A DNA stretch of 64,000 nt from Muscardinus avellanarius (lineage: Eukaryota > Chordata > Mammalia > Rodentia > Gliridae). The stretch spans positions 29,483,173 through 29,547,172 of the forward strand of contig OY726560.1 in assembly GCA_963383645.1 (NCBI GenBank). The letters are read 5' to 3'. Shown piece by piece: positions 45,400-56,447 of the stretch (positions within the stretch are counted from its first letter, which is position 1; each line of letters begins with the position of its first letter). Below the pieces are notes generated by a model that was not told the DNA's origin, made no database searches, and saw only the letters and a program-made list of their open reading frames with translations. The translations under genes and the position numbers were made by a program.

Positions 45400-46560
45400 T
45401 ATTCTCTGTTTTTAGTGTTTAAAAGGAGCTGATTATTACCTCTAAGTCACTAATCTATTTTTCTCTTTTTTTATTATTTTTTTTCTGACTGGGTAATTTC
45501 CAGTGATCTGTCTGAGTTTACTAACCCTTCTACTGCTTGATTTAGTCTGATGTTGAACAATTCTAGTGAAGTTTTCTATGCAGTTATTGTATTATTCAAT
45601 GCCATGATTTATCTTCATTCTTTTCTGATATCTTAAATATCTTTGCCAATATTATTACTTTGTTCACATATTATTCTCTTGACCTCTTTAAAATTTATTG
45701 ATAGGTGTCTTGAATTCTTTATATATCAATATTTCATCAGGGTTCCTTTCTGATTTATCTTGAACTTCATAACATAATTCCCTATTCTTGTTTAATTTCA
45801 TTGACTCCTTGTGCCATGGAAAAATAATCACATTTTCTTGTCTTTATATACTGGCACAATACGGAAGAATATTTTCACCTATTAGTTCATCCAGAGACTC
45901 TTGAAATCACTCAAACCATCATACTCATCCAAATCAGTCTTTTATCTTAATGGTCCTCAGATGTCTAAAGTATGTCAGGTTCTTTCAGGACTCCAGACAT
46001 GCAAGATCAATCTCAGTGCCTGTGGAGTTTCCAGTAGAAAAAAATTATGATCGTTGCAAATGTGGTAATTTCTTTCTCTCCCCAGAAAGAAGCTTTTGAG
46101 GTGCAGTATTTTGTCTGCTCACTTAGCACAGATTCAGGATAAGGAGATTTTATAGAGTGCTTATTTTCTAGTTAAATTGCTGTTTCAATGGCACCATGTG
46201 TCTAGAGTGTGTCATGTTTTGTCATTGCTCTGAGATAAGTGAAGCAGTTGTTAGTGCCTTGGGAAAACTCCAGGAAATCAGAATATTAGATGTATGGTCC
46301 ATTTATTTCCTTCCCTTTCCAAGCAGAAGCTGAGTTGGGAATTTCCTTTCAAGTATATGATGCTATGCCCATAATGAAAAGATGTCTTTAATTTTTCTTC
46401 CAGCTTTAATTCACCTGATTCTGTGCTTGTCTACAGTATAGGTTCTTATCAATTAATTTTAACATATTACAAAAATAGAATTTGTCTACCATTGAATTCC
46501 TTTTTCTGGAATGGAAAGAATTTCAGAGTTTTGTATTCTGCCACTTGGTTGACTACCGTT
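45400..46560 (-). mobile_element. Ancient L1M, 5' region, antisense
   Basis: TTTTCTGACTGGGTAATTTCCAGTGATCTGTCTGAG, CTACTGCTTGATTTAGTCTG, TGAACAATTCTAGTG and TTGATAGGTGTCTTGAATTC match the antisense pattern of the ORF1/5' part of old mammalian L1M elements. Diverged; ends near TTCTGCCACTTGGTTGACTACC. Confidence 0.6.
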
Positions 46561-46627
46561 CCACTTCCAGAAATCTTTCTCATGAGAATAAAAAAGTAAG
46601 TTCTTTATTTTAGAAGTATGGATAATA

Positions 46628-46744
46628 GCCAGACGTGGTGGCGCAGGCTTGTAATCCTCACGCTTGTAAGGTGAAGACAGGAGGATCTCGCTGGTTCAAA
46701 CCCAGCTGCGCTGGCTTAAGAGACCCTGTTTCCAAATAAAAAAG
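46628..46744 (+). mobile_element. Monomeric 7SL-like SINE lacking the ID-like half
   Basis: A 117-bp insert flanked by TAGAAGTATGGATAATA (46611-46627) and TAGAAGTATGGGTAATA (46745-46761). It has only the 7SL-like part: GCCAGACGTGGTGGCGCAG, CTGGCTTAAGAGACCCTGTT, then CCAAATAAAAAAG and the duplication. The ID-like 3' half (GGTCTGGGAG..CAGTACC) is absent. Confidence 0.9.
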
Positions 46745-46761
46745 TAGAAGTATGGGTAATA

Positions 46762-47643
46762 ATAATGTAAATTTTATTTGTGATTAATTAATATTTAGTT
46801 GGTACTTAATATTACTCATGAAAATGGCATAGTAAGATCATGTATGTGAGTCACTTAAGTATCCAAAGAATGGGATTAAAAAAACACTCAATTTTCTTAC
46901 TCTCCAAGGTTTATTGTTCAGCAAAGACAGTAATTCTAGGTTGATTTTAGAATTTTTTATTGGCTGCATATTACCTACATTGGGTATATTATTCCTCCAT
47001 TTCTGAAACCCTAGATTATTTTCCCAGTCTAAGCATACTTTTAAGAATTAATCAGGTTCCTAACATTTATACAACAGGCCCAGTAGATAAATAAGAAATT
47101 GCATTACTTCCAAATCTATGTTTTATGTATGATGGATCATTTTATACTATAAACCAAACATTTAATCAGTCTCATGTATTTAATTATATATATTATGATA
47201 ATTTTTTCCTGTAGAGTTACAGAATTATTTTTTTTAGCCAAAAAAAAAAAAATGTGTCCTGACAACACAGATGACTTAGAATGACTTTAGGGAAAGTTTC
47301 TTTTTTTATGCCTTAATAATTTCCGAAAATATAGTTAAGAAAACAATGCCTCACTGATGAGAATTGGGAACTCTAATAATGAGTTTTAATGCATAAGTCT
47401 AATGAATAACTTAAACTAAGATTTCAAAAATGTCATTTTGAGAGCTGAAAGAAATGCAAATAAAATATATTTTTCTGGACTCACAAATAATTAGGATCTT
47501 TGAGCAACAATAAAGGTATAACCAAAATAGTCCTCAGTTATGGCTAGAGATTTTAGGGACAGATATAATTTATAAGTTATGAGCTTGTAAATTAATTTAA
47601 AATGGGTGAAAATTCTTAATATTTATTAATCTATAAAGAGAAA

Positions 47644-47645
<2 letters not shown>
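46762..47645. other. AT-rich intergenic, no gene seen
   Basis: An A12 run near 47242. Nothing recognised. Confidence 0.4.
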
Positions 47646-47691
<46 letters not shown>

Positions 47692-47870
47692 CTACTAGGA
47701 ATTGAAAGTAGGAGCATTCTACCATTGAGATATACTCATGGTATTTTTCACTTTTTATTTTTAAACAGACTCTCCTCAGTACCAATGCACTGGCCTTGAA
47801 TTTGTGATTCTCCCGTTTCAGCCTCTAAAATATTGGGTAAAGGCATGTATCACTACACAGGAATTACAAG
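47646..47870 (-). mobile_element. (GT)n tract followed by an old MEN-type SINE, antisense
   Basis: About 21 GT units (47647-47688) stand where the SINE tail should be. Then CTACTAGGAATTGAAAGTAGGAGC, ATTCTACCATTGAGATATACTC, TTTAAACAGACTCTCC and GTATCACTACACAGG, a heavily diverged antisense SINE. Confidence 0.7.
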
Positions 47871-48261
47871 CAGAATTTTATAGTAATAAGGTGCAGGTAG
47901 AAATTTTAATGTGTCTCAACAAATGTTGGAAAAAATAAACAAAAAATAAAAATATAAAATATTTGAACCTCACTGCAAACCAACATACCTAATTTACCTT
48001 TATAGAACATTACACTCAAGAATTGCAGGATATACACTATTTTCATGGTCTCATGGACTATTTAAGAAGATAAACCACATAATACACATACAATAATTAC
48101 ACATAAGTTTAAACATATTTAAGTTATATAGAGCATGTCCTCAGGTGATAATGAAACTAAGAAAGAATAACAGAAGTATTTTTTTGAATACTGTCACTAT
48201 TTGAGAACTCAATCCAATTCTAAATAACTGATCAAATTAAAAATAAAAATGATCATATGGT
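47871..48261. other. AT-rich intergenic, no gene seen
   Basis: Nothing recognised. Confidence 0.4.
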
Positions 48262-48722
48262 AAGTTTATTCCCCTTTTGAGGATTCTCCATACTGCTTTT
48301 CAAAGTGGTTGCCCTAATTTGCAATCCCACCACCAATTTATTAGTGTTCCCAGTTTTTCGGCATCCTCACCAACATTTGTTGTTGTTTGTATTTTGCATG
48401 ATTGTCATTCCAGTTGGAGTTAGGTGAAATCTTGGTAATTTTGATTTGCATCTCTCTGATTGCTAATGATGTTGAGCATTTTTCATGCATTTATTGGCCA
48501 TTTAAATATCTTCTTTTTAAAGTGTTTATTTAATTCACTTGCCCGTTTTTGTTTGTGTTATTTGTTTTCTAGTGCTGAGTTTCTTGAGATCTCTGTATAT
48601 TCTAGATATTAGTGCTCTATTGGATTAGGTACAAAAATTTCCCATTTTGTTGGCTCTTAGGTGAGGTTCTTGATAGTTTCTTTGCTCTACAAAAGCTCTT
48701 CAGTTTAACACAATCCCATATA
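48262..48722 (-). mobile_element. L1 late ORF2, antisense (inverted part)
   Basis: AGGATTCTCCATACTGCTTTTC, GCATCCTCACCAACATTTGTTG, TTTTGATTTGCATCTCTCTG and TTTTTGTTTGTGTTATTTG are the reverse complement of late ORF2. It is followed directly by sense L1. Confidence 0.83.
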
Positions 48723-49150
48723 AAGCATTTAAAGGGAAATTGATATAACCAAATAGCTACATTATAAAAACAGTCTCAAATAAATAAGCTTCCTCCCATC
48801 TTCACAAACTGAGAAAAGAAACAAAATAAAGTAAAAAAAAGAGAGAATAAAAGCTTGAGAAAAATGTGTCATAGAGAGATATTGCAGACAAAGGAGAAAT
48901 CACAGATGAACAAATAAGGCAACAAAACTGAAGGTAATGAAAGTGGGGAAGAGGGAAATCCCAAAATGCACATGATGTATATTCACAAATATATCAAAGT
49001 CAATCACTAAGCCAAACATGAGAAGGAGGGAGGGGGAAGGAAATGGGGTAGGAATTGGTGAAGGGCTAAATGAGTGATGTGTGCATGTATATCTCTACAA
49101 TTTTTTACCCCATTAAGTCATACGATTACAATGCACAAATAAAAATATAT
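48723..49150 (+). mobile_element. L1, sense: ORF2 scrap and 3'UTR
   Basis: AGGCAACAAAACTGAAGG, CATGATGTATATTCACAAATATATC, GAGGGAGGGGGAAGG and ACGATTACAATGCACAAATAAAAA. With 48262-48722 it forms an inverted-then-sense L1, as in twin priming. Confidence 0.82.
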
Positions 49151-49154
49151 AAAA

Positions 49155-49763
49155 ACTTGAAGAGGAAGGAAGATGATGGCAGTTGCAGTTGCAGTGGCGA
49201 TTTTGGCCACTGAACAGGACAAGCATGTCTCGGGGAAGCCTTGGACACCAGTTCTTGGTTTAATATCATTTGGGGACAACTTAAGGAGACACTTCCAACT
49301 GCAACTTCCTATTTAGAATATAGGAGAGAGAGTGGATAATGGTGGAATTAGAAGCAAGAAGGCAAGGAGGTGCCAGCCACACAAGAAAAGCGATTTTTGG
49401 AAGAACATCCCATAAGGGATTAGAGAAAATATCACTTCAGCCATGCATACTGGGGACTCTTAACAACACACTTTGTAAGAAAAATGAGCTGGGCATGGTG
49501 GAAAGAACCTAGCAATGCTGGGTGGGGAACCTAGCCTCGCTTCTGGGCAACTCAGCATACCCAGCCTCCGCGATTCTTTGTGCTGCGCCGGGGGGGGGGG
49601 GGGGGGGGGGGGCACAGTGCACCCGAAATAGCAAACACTGCTCTACACATTGAGGCTGTGGGACTCCGCTCTTGGAAGGGAGATAAAATTCATTGCTGCT
49701 GAGTGCTCAATCTCACATCCTCTTTAAAACACACATACTGTCTTCTATTAATATATATATATA
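49155..49763. other. GC-rich block of unknown origin with a 23-G run
   Basis: Much more GC- and CpG-rich than its surroundings (GCAGTTGCAGTTGCAGTGGC, CAGCCTCCGCGATTC, TTGTGCTGCGCC). The G run is 49590-49612. A GCTGGGCATGGTGG at 49489 recalls a SINE 5' end, but the rest does not follow. No open frame of note. It may be an L1 or ERV 5' region, or a further part of the composite element beside it. Not identified. Confidence 0.4.
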
Positions 49764-50600
49764 CTGGAGAGGGGCCAAGATGGCTGTAGCAGCAGCCAGG
49801 ACTCAGGAGATGCACACAAACTCTATCCAATTCATTTGGAACTTTTGGAAAATAAACTTGCGAAGGTTTATTTGGAAAATAAACATGCTTAAGAATTCCG
49901 GACGTCATATCATGTAAGGAAGGAGCTCAGCAGAGAACCAGGAGGAAGGCAGCGCTGGCAGAGCCTGCTGTGAAGCAAGGCCAGTGTTGCGGCCTCCGAA
50001 GCCAGGATCAAAGCCTGCAGAGGGATTAGGCTGGTGCCAGAGCCAGCAAAACTGGAATCAGAGCCTGCCATGTAGCAAGGCCAGTTCTGGGGCCAGCAAA
50101 GCCAGGATCAGGGCCTTCTATGAGGCAAGGCCAGTGCTGGAGCCAGCAAGGCCAAGACCAGAGCCTGCCGGGTGTCCAGGCTGGCGCTGGGGCCTTCAGC
50201 AGTGGGATCGGAACTTGCAATGTGGCATACACATAGAAATATCACAGAAAATAAAAAATCAGATGCTTTCCCTAATATGCAAAAACTAGGAAAAAATGAG
50301 TAATAGGAGGTGATCTAGTTGAAGAAAGAGAACTATGGAAGAGCAATTAAGATGACTAATCAGAGGGGATGGGATGGGGAAAGATGGAATTTCTTTAAAA
50401 TGCATGATGTACGTAAACATATATATAAAAGTTAATCACCAAATCAAGCATGGGATCGAGGGAGGGGGAAGGAATTGGATGGGGATTGGATAAAGGCTAA
50501 TTGGATAATGTGTGCTTGTATATTCTCACAAATCATGTATTCCATTATGATGTTTGACTACAATGCACCAATAAAAATATATAAGTATATATAAATATAT
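49764..50600 (+). mobile_element. Composite SVA/LAVA-like retroelement, copy 2 (longest)
   Basis: Modules in order. (1) 49764-49961: a 5' region beginning GGAGAGGGGCCAAGATGGC (YY1-like), with TTTGGAAAATAAAC repeated at 49840-49860 and 49871-49884, and a CRE-like GACGTCAT at 49901. (2) 49962-50211: five 50-bp tandem units. (3) A junction AACTTGCAATGTGGCATAC, AGAAATATCACAGAAAATAA. (4) An L1-like 3' tail (50252-50580) ending TACAATGCACCAATAAAAATAT. The flanks are AT repeats (AATATATATATATA on both sides), so the duplication is only suggestive. The 101-codon frame over the array is repeat read-through. Copy 1 shares modules 2-4. Confidence 0.85.
49962..50211 (+). repeat. VNTR: five tandem 50-bp units
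   Basis: Units start at 49962, 50012, 50062, 50112 and 50162, each exactly 50 bases. They share the frame AGCCTGC..GCAAGGCCAGTGCTGG then GCCAGCAAAGCCAGGATCAG, with about 20-40% differences between units. A sixth, broken unit (AACTTGCAATGTGGCAT) leads into the L1-like tail. Confidence 0.95.
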
Positions 50601-51030
50601 ATATATATTTAAAATATATATTAAAATTTTAGGAAATAGTGAACTCTTAAACAAGGAAGCAGTACACAAAATTAGTTAAAAACAAAGCTTATTTTTTGTA
50701 GATTATCAATGAATTTCATAAGCCTTTACTTAGACTGATCCTGATGGAAACAAATGACTCAGTTTACCAATATGAGGAATGAAAGAAGCTAAATTAATAG
50801 AAACTCTTTGGAGATGAAAAGGATGGTAAGCAATTACTCTGAAAAACTTCTTGCCAATAAATTTAGCAACTTAGAAAGAGGTAGGGGAAGAGAATGGGGT
50901 GGGAATAAATTCAACAACTTCGACACATATTTTTGAAAGAATCAAGTAAATAGATTACTAGAATATAATTAACCAATTAAATTTGTGTTTAAATTTTTTA
51001 TTATATAGCCACACATAAACATATTCTACC
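50601..51030. other. AT-rich intergenic, no gene seen
   Basis: Nothing recognised. Confidence 0.4.
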
Positions 51031-51033
51031 ACA

Positions 51034-51235
51034 TAGCTGGATGTGGTGGTTCATACTTGGAATCCCAGTACTTGGAAAACTGAGACAATAGGATCTCAGG
51101 TTGGAGAACAGTCTCTGCAACTTAAGCTCTCTTCAACTTAGTGAGACAGTTTTTTTTTTTTTTTTTTAAAGAACTGGGGGTGTAGATTAGAGTAAAATGT
51201 CTCTGGGTTCCAGTCCCAGAAACAGAAGATAAAAA
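51034..51235 (+). mobile_element. Degenerate MEN-type SINE
   Basis: AGCTGGATGTGGTGGTTCATAC, GGAATCCCAGTACTTGG, CAACTTAGTGAGACAG, a T16 run between the halves, GGGGGTGTAGATTAGAG, GGGTTCCAGTCCCAG. Confidence 0.85.
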
Positions 51236-51981
51236 AAGAAACCCTAGCATAAATGGCTTCACTGGATATTTACATCGAACATTTAAAGAAGAAATAACAG
51301 CAGTTCTATACAAAATGTTTCAGAAATGTGAAGACAGGGTGCTTATCAAATTATTTTCAGGATACCAGAATTATTCTATACCAAAACAGGCAAAATATTA
51401 CAAAGAAACCAATAAACTGGTAACTCTAACAAAAATAAGATAAATTTTAAAATTAAAATTTTATTCAATCAATAAACAATATATTTTAAAAATACACACA
51501 TAAAACTGATTTTCAAGCTGCAAAACAACTCAGCAGATAATCTTTTCAAAAACTGTCTTTAGTTTTAATGTAGAAATAAATAATACTTTGCAATTTATAC
51601 ATTACATCATGAAAACATGACACATAGATTTAGCATATTTGCAAATGATATATACACAAAAGATATATACACAAAAGATAATATATTCATGTCATTTAGA
51701 TTATTAAAATTCAGAGGCAATACATTTAATAAAAAGCTAAAAATTGAGTAGGCTCTTCAGCAAAAAGCATATGTGTGTAATATACACACATACATCAATC
51801 AAATAAAAAACAAAATAAGTGTAAAATCATGACATTATTTAAGATGGCTAAAATTAAAGGCTGAGCTTAGTTATTGTTTGTTTATTTGTAAATTGAATAA
51901 GTATCTGGTGAGAAGGTAAAACTGTATAATTATTATCTCTTCTAAGTATAAAACTTAAACAAAAGCCTATGTCCATACAAA

Positions 51982-52015
<34 letters not shown>
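51236..52015. other. AT-rich intergenic, no gene; (ATT)n at 51981-52014
   Basis: An 11-unit ATT tract. ATATATACACAAAAGATA is duplicated in tandem at 51647-51679. Nothing else recognised. Confidence 0.5.
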
Positions 52016-52480
52016 TGAATTCTCATAGAGTTTTATTTGTAACAGGATGAAACTATATACTACCTAAATATATAATTCTACTCAGAAATAAAAGGGAACT
52101 AATTACTGATATGTACTGTAATTCAAATGAATCTAGATATCACTAATTTGTAAAAAAGAATCTAGATAAAAATAGCATATATTGTATGCTTCCCTTAAGA
52201 TTAAATTTATAAGACATTGTAATGAATTTAAAAGAGATAAAGGAGATTAGAAGTTGTTTTAGAAGAAAATAAGGAGATGGTTCAGGGAATGAAAGAAAGT
52301 AGATGATAAGTGGGTACAAGAAAACATTTTGGAGTAATGGATATCCTTCTTGGTTGATCATGTTAATGTTCTCAGGAGTAAATATGTATATATCAAAATG
52401 TATCATGTTGTACATTTACTGAATTCTCATTTTACTGTAAATCAATTGTACCTCAACAAAACTCTTTTTAAAAAAAAATC
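52016..52480 (+). mobile_element. Ancient L1M 3' end
   Basis: TTATTTGTAACAGGATGAAAC, ATAATTCTACTCAGAAATAAAAG, GGAGTAATGGATATCC and ATGTACATTTACTGAATTC-like blocks, then CAATTGTACCTCAACAAAACTC, resemble the end of old L1M elements (the CTCAATAAA-type terminus). Confidence 0.5.
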
Positions 52481-53432
52481 AAACAAATTATAATAGCAAA
52501 AAAGTAATATGTAGAGGAAACATTCCTGAATTCTGTTGTCTATTTTGTAAAATGAAGAATTGGTCCTAAAGTTTCTGGCAACTAAAGCTTAAATGGAGGC
52601 ATATTTCATTTTAAGGTTTTTTTTTCTATCTGGTGGAAAAAGTAAATATGTTTATGTGAATAGACAGACTCGTAGTCACAATTGAATGTGAAATTTATCA
52701 TGTGGGTTCTTATCTAAATGCTAATGTCTTTAACAGCAGATGTGCAACAGGCTCAGAAACACTTTTTTGTCGATGTAAAACGTTCATACTGGTTTTCTAT
52801 TAAAGCTTAATGTCTAGAAATGAATTGGAATTTAGTAAAAAAATTTTTTTTGCAATAAACAAATTAGATTTATCACTTCATGTTCTGAATAAAAAATTTT
52901 TAAAAGGATTTAAGGTAAAATAGAGAAATATCTAACATGTCTCACAGGTTAGCACTCTGAATGATCAATTATATTTAACAATCATCTAAAATGTTAGATT
53001 AAATTGGATTATTTTCTATGCTGCATACCTACTATATATGTGAAAAACATATTTAACATGGATATAATTTAAGACAAATTTTAAGTACATTGATCATGTC
53101 AAAGTTCTCTGAGGCACATATAAATAATATATAGTAAGAGATAATTCTTTTCTTATAAGCCATTGTCATATAAGTGATATTCAAAATTGAGTTTCTACTG
53201 ATAAAGATAACAAAAAGTATTGATCATTAATATATTATATTGATTTAATGTATGTTAAGAGCTATAAACTTCTAGCTCCAATATAGTAAAATGGCATAAC
53301 AATTTATAAACATATACCTTGGTAATTTTCAAAGATAAAGAAGCTATTAAGGTCCATTAATTTTTTAAGTCTGACAGAGTTAAGGCTTATAAAAATTTTT
53401 TGTTTTGTCACTTATTTCTTTAAAATATTTAG
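52481..53432. other. AT-rich intergenic, no gene seen
   Basis: Nothing recognised. Confidence 0.4.
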
Positions 53433-53655
53433 AATGAGTTGGGTGTGGTCACATACACTTGTAACCCCAGTACTTGGGAGACTGAGACAGGAGGATTGCA
53501 AGTTCTTGACCAGCCTCAACACATTAGTGGCAGCTCTCAACAAATTAGTGAGGTCCTGTATCCAAATAAAATATAAAGAAATAAGTCTGGGGATATATCC
53601 TAGAGGTAGAAGATCCCTGGGTTCCATCCCCAGACCCCCTCCCCCAACACACACT
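53433..53655 (+). mobile_element. MEN-type SINE
   Basis: GAGTTGGGTGTGGTCACATAC, GTAACCCCAGTACTTGGG, CAAATTAGTGAGGTCCTG, GTCTGGGGATATATCC, GGGTTCCATCCCCAGACC. Confidence 0.9.
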
Positions 53656-53692
53656 TTTTATAACAGTTTCTGGCATATAATTGATACTTAAT

Positions 53693-53903
53693 TTATTATT
53701 TATTTATTTATTTTTTGGTGGTACTGGGGTTCCTGGAAACCCTTCTACCTCCGGGCTACACTCCGAGACCTATTTTATACTTTTTTTTATTTGGAAACAG
53801 GGTCTCCTAAACCAGCGCGTGTGGCTGGCTTTGAACCTTCGCGATCCTCCCATCTCCACCTCCCAAGCGCAGGGATTACAAGCGTGCACCACCACGCCCG
53901 GCC
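53693..53903 (-). mobile_element. MEN-type SINE, antisense, 'TTCCTGGAA' subfamily
   Basis: Flanked by TTGATACTTAA (about 53680-53690 and 53904-53914). TTTA-type tail, GGGGTTCCTGGAAACCC, CCTAAACCAGCGCGTGTGG, AAGCGCAGGGATTACAAGC, CCACCACGCCCGGCC. Confidence 0.95.
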
Positions 53904-53914
53904 TTGATACTTAA

Positions 53915-54645
53915 ACTATGTCTTTCTTTTTATTATCTTGATACTACATAATATTATCAATTAAAAAGATGTTTTTTCTTTTACAAAAAATGTTGATGTA
54001 GTAACCTGGATTCATAAATAATTTTTAAAGTGGTAGTGATAAATAAAAATCATTAACTATTTGGAATAAATAGGAAAAATTATAATAAATTATTAGCAAC
54101 AAGAAGATATTTTAAACGAGCCAAGCTTTTATGTCACTTTCAAACGACAGCAATGAACTGGAAAATTATTATACCGTTGAAAAGATTGTGCATTAGATGC
54201 TATAATAAATCATGTACTGAAGACTATTAGAGTTTAAATTAAATTCATTTATAATTAAGTTGAAAGAAACTCAACATACTGTTTTATTTCAAGAATATAT
54301 TTGATATAAATTCTAGTGTTCATCATCACATTAAAATGCCACATAAATGTGGGTGGATTTGTACAAAATTGAATGGATTAGGTTACTTTCCTTGGTTAAG
54401 CAGTAAATGAAATGGGAAAATTACAGATTTATTTTTCACAAAATTAATAGTAAGATAAGTATAATGATGAGACAGTATTGTTGATATCTTTGCTGCATAG
54501 TGACAACAAATAATCAAGAATTTTATTAATTAGTAAGTATTTAGTTAAGTATTTTACTTTTACCAGATAGGAAACTTGAATGATATATCCATTTCTTATG
54601 TGGAAACTTGTTCTCACGCAGAGGTGCACAGTTCTGGGGATAGCA
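53915..54645. other. AT-rich intergenic, no gene seen
   Basis: Nothing recognised. Confidence 0.4.
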
Positions 54646-54661
54646 TTATTGAGTAAATAAA

Positions 54662-54884
54662 TTATTTCTTTCTTTCTTTATTTATTTATTTAATTTTTTT
54701 TGCAGACCTGGGAATGGAACCTAGTGACATTTTACCTCTGAGCTGAAACCCCAGCCCTATTTTTGAAACAGGGTCTCACTAAATTGCAGAGGTCCTCACT
54801 AAGTAGTTAAGGTTGTCTGTGAACCTTGATCCTCCTATTTCAGGCTTCCAAGTACTGGGATTACATGCATGTGCACCACGCCTG
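54662..54884 (-). mobile_element. MEN-type SINE, antisense
   Basis: Flanked by GAGTAAATAAATTA (54650) and GAGTAGATAAATTA (54889). CT/TTTA-rich tail, GACCTGGGAATGGAACC, GAGCTGAAACCCCAGCCC, AAGTAGTTAAGG, CACCACGCCTGGC. Confidence 0.9.
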
Positions 54885-54984
54885 GCTATGAGTAGATAAA
54901 TTAATATGTTAAGGACACACATGTTTTTCATATGGTTTTCTACTACTTATGTATGTAAAGGAAATGAGGGTTCAATACTCCCTT

Positions 54985-55570
54985 GTTCACTGTATTCACA
55001 CTATTCCGTGTTCACTATTCACAATACACAAGAAAAGGAAACATGAGTGTCCATCAACTAATGAATAAAGTCTTAAAAGACGGTACAAAATAAAATACTA
55101 TTTAGTGAAACGTCATAATTTGCAAAAATATTGATGGAACTGGAGATTGTTAAGTAAAATAATCCAAGCACCTAAAGACAGGTACTATGTGGTCATACTT
55201 ATTAGTAGAATTTAAAAAGATGATTTCCTAGAAATTAAATGTACAATGGTGGTTACCAAAGACTGAGAGGGATGAGAAACAGTTTTTCAATGGATATAAA
55301 ATTATTAAGAGATAAAATTATTAAGAAATAATCTGGAGTAAGAAGTTCTGGTATAGTATTGCACAATAGAGTGAATATACATAATAATATAATATTGTAT
55401 ATTTCAAGCAGCTCGAAGAATTGATTTTGAATGTATTTAACAAAAAGAAATGATAAATGCTTCAGGAGATAAATTTAATCTGATTTAAACATTACACAAT
55501 GTATACATGTATTGAAATATCACATACTATCACATAAATATACACAATTTTATGTATTTTTATTAGTTAA
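54985..55570 (+). mobile_element. Ancient L1M (MA/MB-like) 3' end
   Basis: GTGTCCATCAACTAATGAATAAAG, TGATGGAACTGGAGATTG, GTACAATGGTGGTTACCAAAG, TCAAGCAGCTCGAAGAATTG, TTACACAATGTATACATG and ATAAATATACACAATTTTATG follow the order of old L1M 3' ends. Confidence 0.75.
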
Positions 55571-55646
55571 AGTGATTTCAATTAATATAACATTTATTCT
55601 GGAAGTTTTTTAGTTACAAGGAATATTAATACACAAATGACTTTTT

Positions 55647-55833
55647 TTTTTTCTTTAGTGGTACTGGGGATGGAACCCTTCTACCTTTGGGCTACACTCC
55701 CAGACCTACTTTATATTTTTATTTGGAAACAGAGTCTCTTAAACCAGCAAGGCTGGCTTTGAACCTGTGCGATCCTCCTGTCTCTGCCTCCCACGCACAG
55801 GGATTACAAGCATGTGCCACCACGCCCGGCCAG
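55647..55833 (-). mobile_element. MEN-type SINE, antisense
   Basis: Flanked by ACAAATGACTTTTT (55633-55646 and 55834-55847). GGTACTGGGGATGGAACCC, CTCTTAAACCAGCAAGGCTGG, CACGCACAGGGATTACAAGC, CCACCACGCCCGGCC. Confidence 0.94.
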
Positions 55834-55847
55834 ACAAATGACTTTTT

Positions 55848-56445
55848 AAAGTTAATTTATCATTGTTATTTTATCTCAAGACTAATATCTTTCATAGGTT
55901 TTGTCTTTCCAACTCAGTTATTAAAATGAGAATTTTAATTTGGGGGTTTCAAATTTTAAAATTTCCATTTGTTATTATAATATTTCATATTTTTTCTTTA
56001 TCTTAGCCTGTAGACATTTTGATCTATTGGGATTTCTCCATTTGAGGTTATGATTTTCAGAAGTATATCTTTTAGGATTATGATTGAGACTGATTTTTCT
56101 TGTTGTGTCTTTATGTGCCTAACATATTACCTGGTTCATAGTAGTTACTCAGGAAATATATGTCAAATGAGTGAATGAATACATGTGAGATTTAAGAGTA
56201 CATTTGATCACAAATTTATATGATTCCATTTATATGAAATATCCAGAACAGGTAAATCAAAGTGACAGAAAGTCGATGAGCAATTAATTCCCCAGGGATT
56301 TAGGTAGTTGAAATAAGTGGAAAGTGACAACTCAGAGCATGGGTTTTTCTTTTTTTTTTGGGGGGGGGGATATGATAAAATGTTTTAAAATTTATTGTGA
56401 AGATAGTTTCACAACTTTTAGTATTCAAAAAATCATTAAACCATA
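55848..56445. other. AT-rich intergenic, no gene seen
   Basis: T9 then G9 at 56351-56369, probably a decayed SINE tail. Nothing else recognised. Confidence 0.4.
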
Positions 56446-56447
56446 TA

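Noticed and set aside
49962..50211. Regular 50-bp repeats considered as a CRISPR-like array
   Set aside because: There are no constant repeats alternating with unique spacers, the units are contiguous and diverged, and the genome is mammalian.
49984..50289. 101-codon frame with repeated Pro/Ala/Gly-rich sequence
   Set aside because: It reads through the 50-bp array (50 is not a multiple of 3, so the frame rotates between units) and into the L1-like tail. No sign of a real protein.
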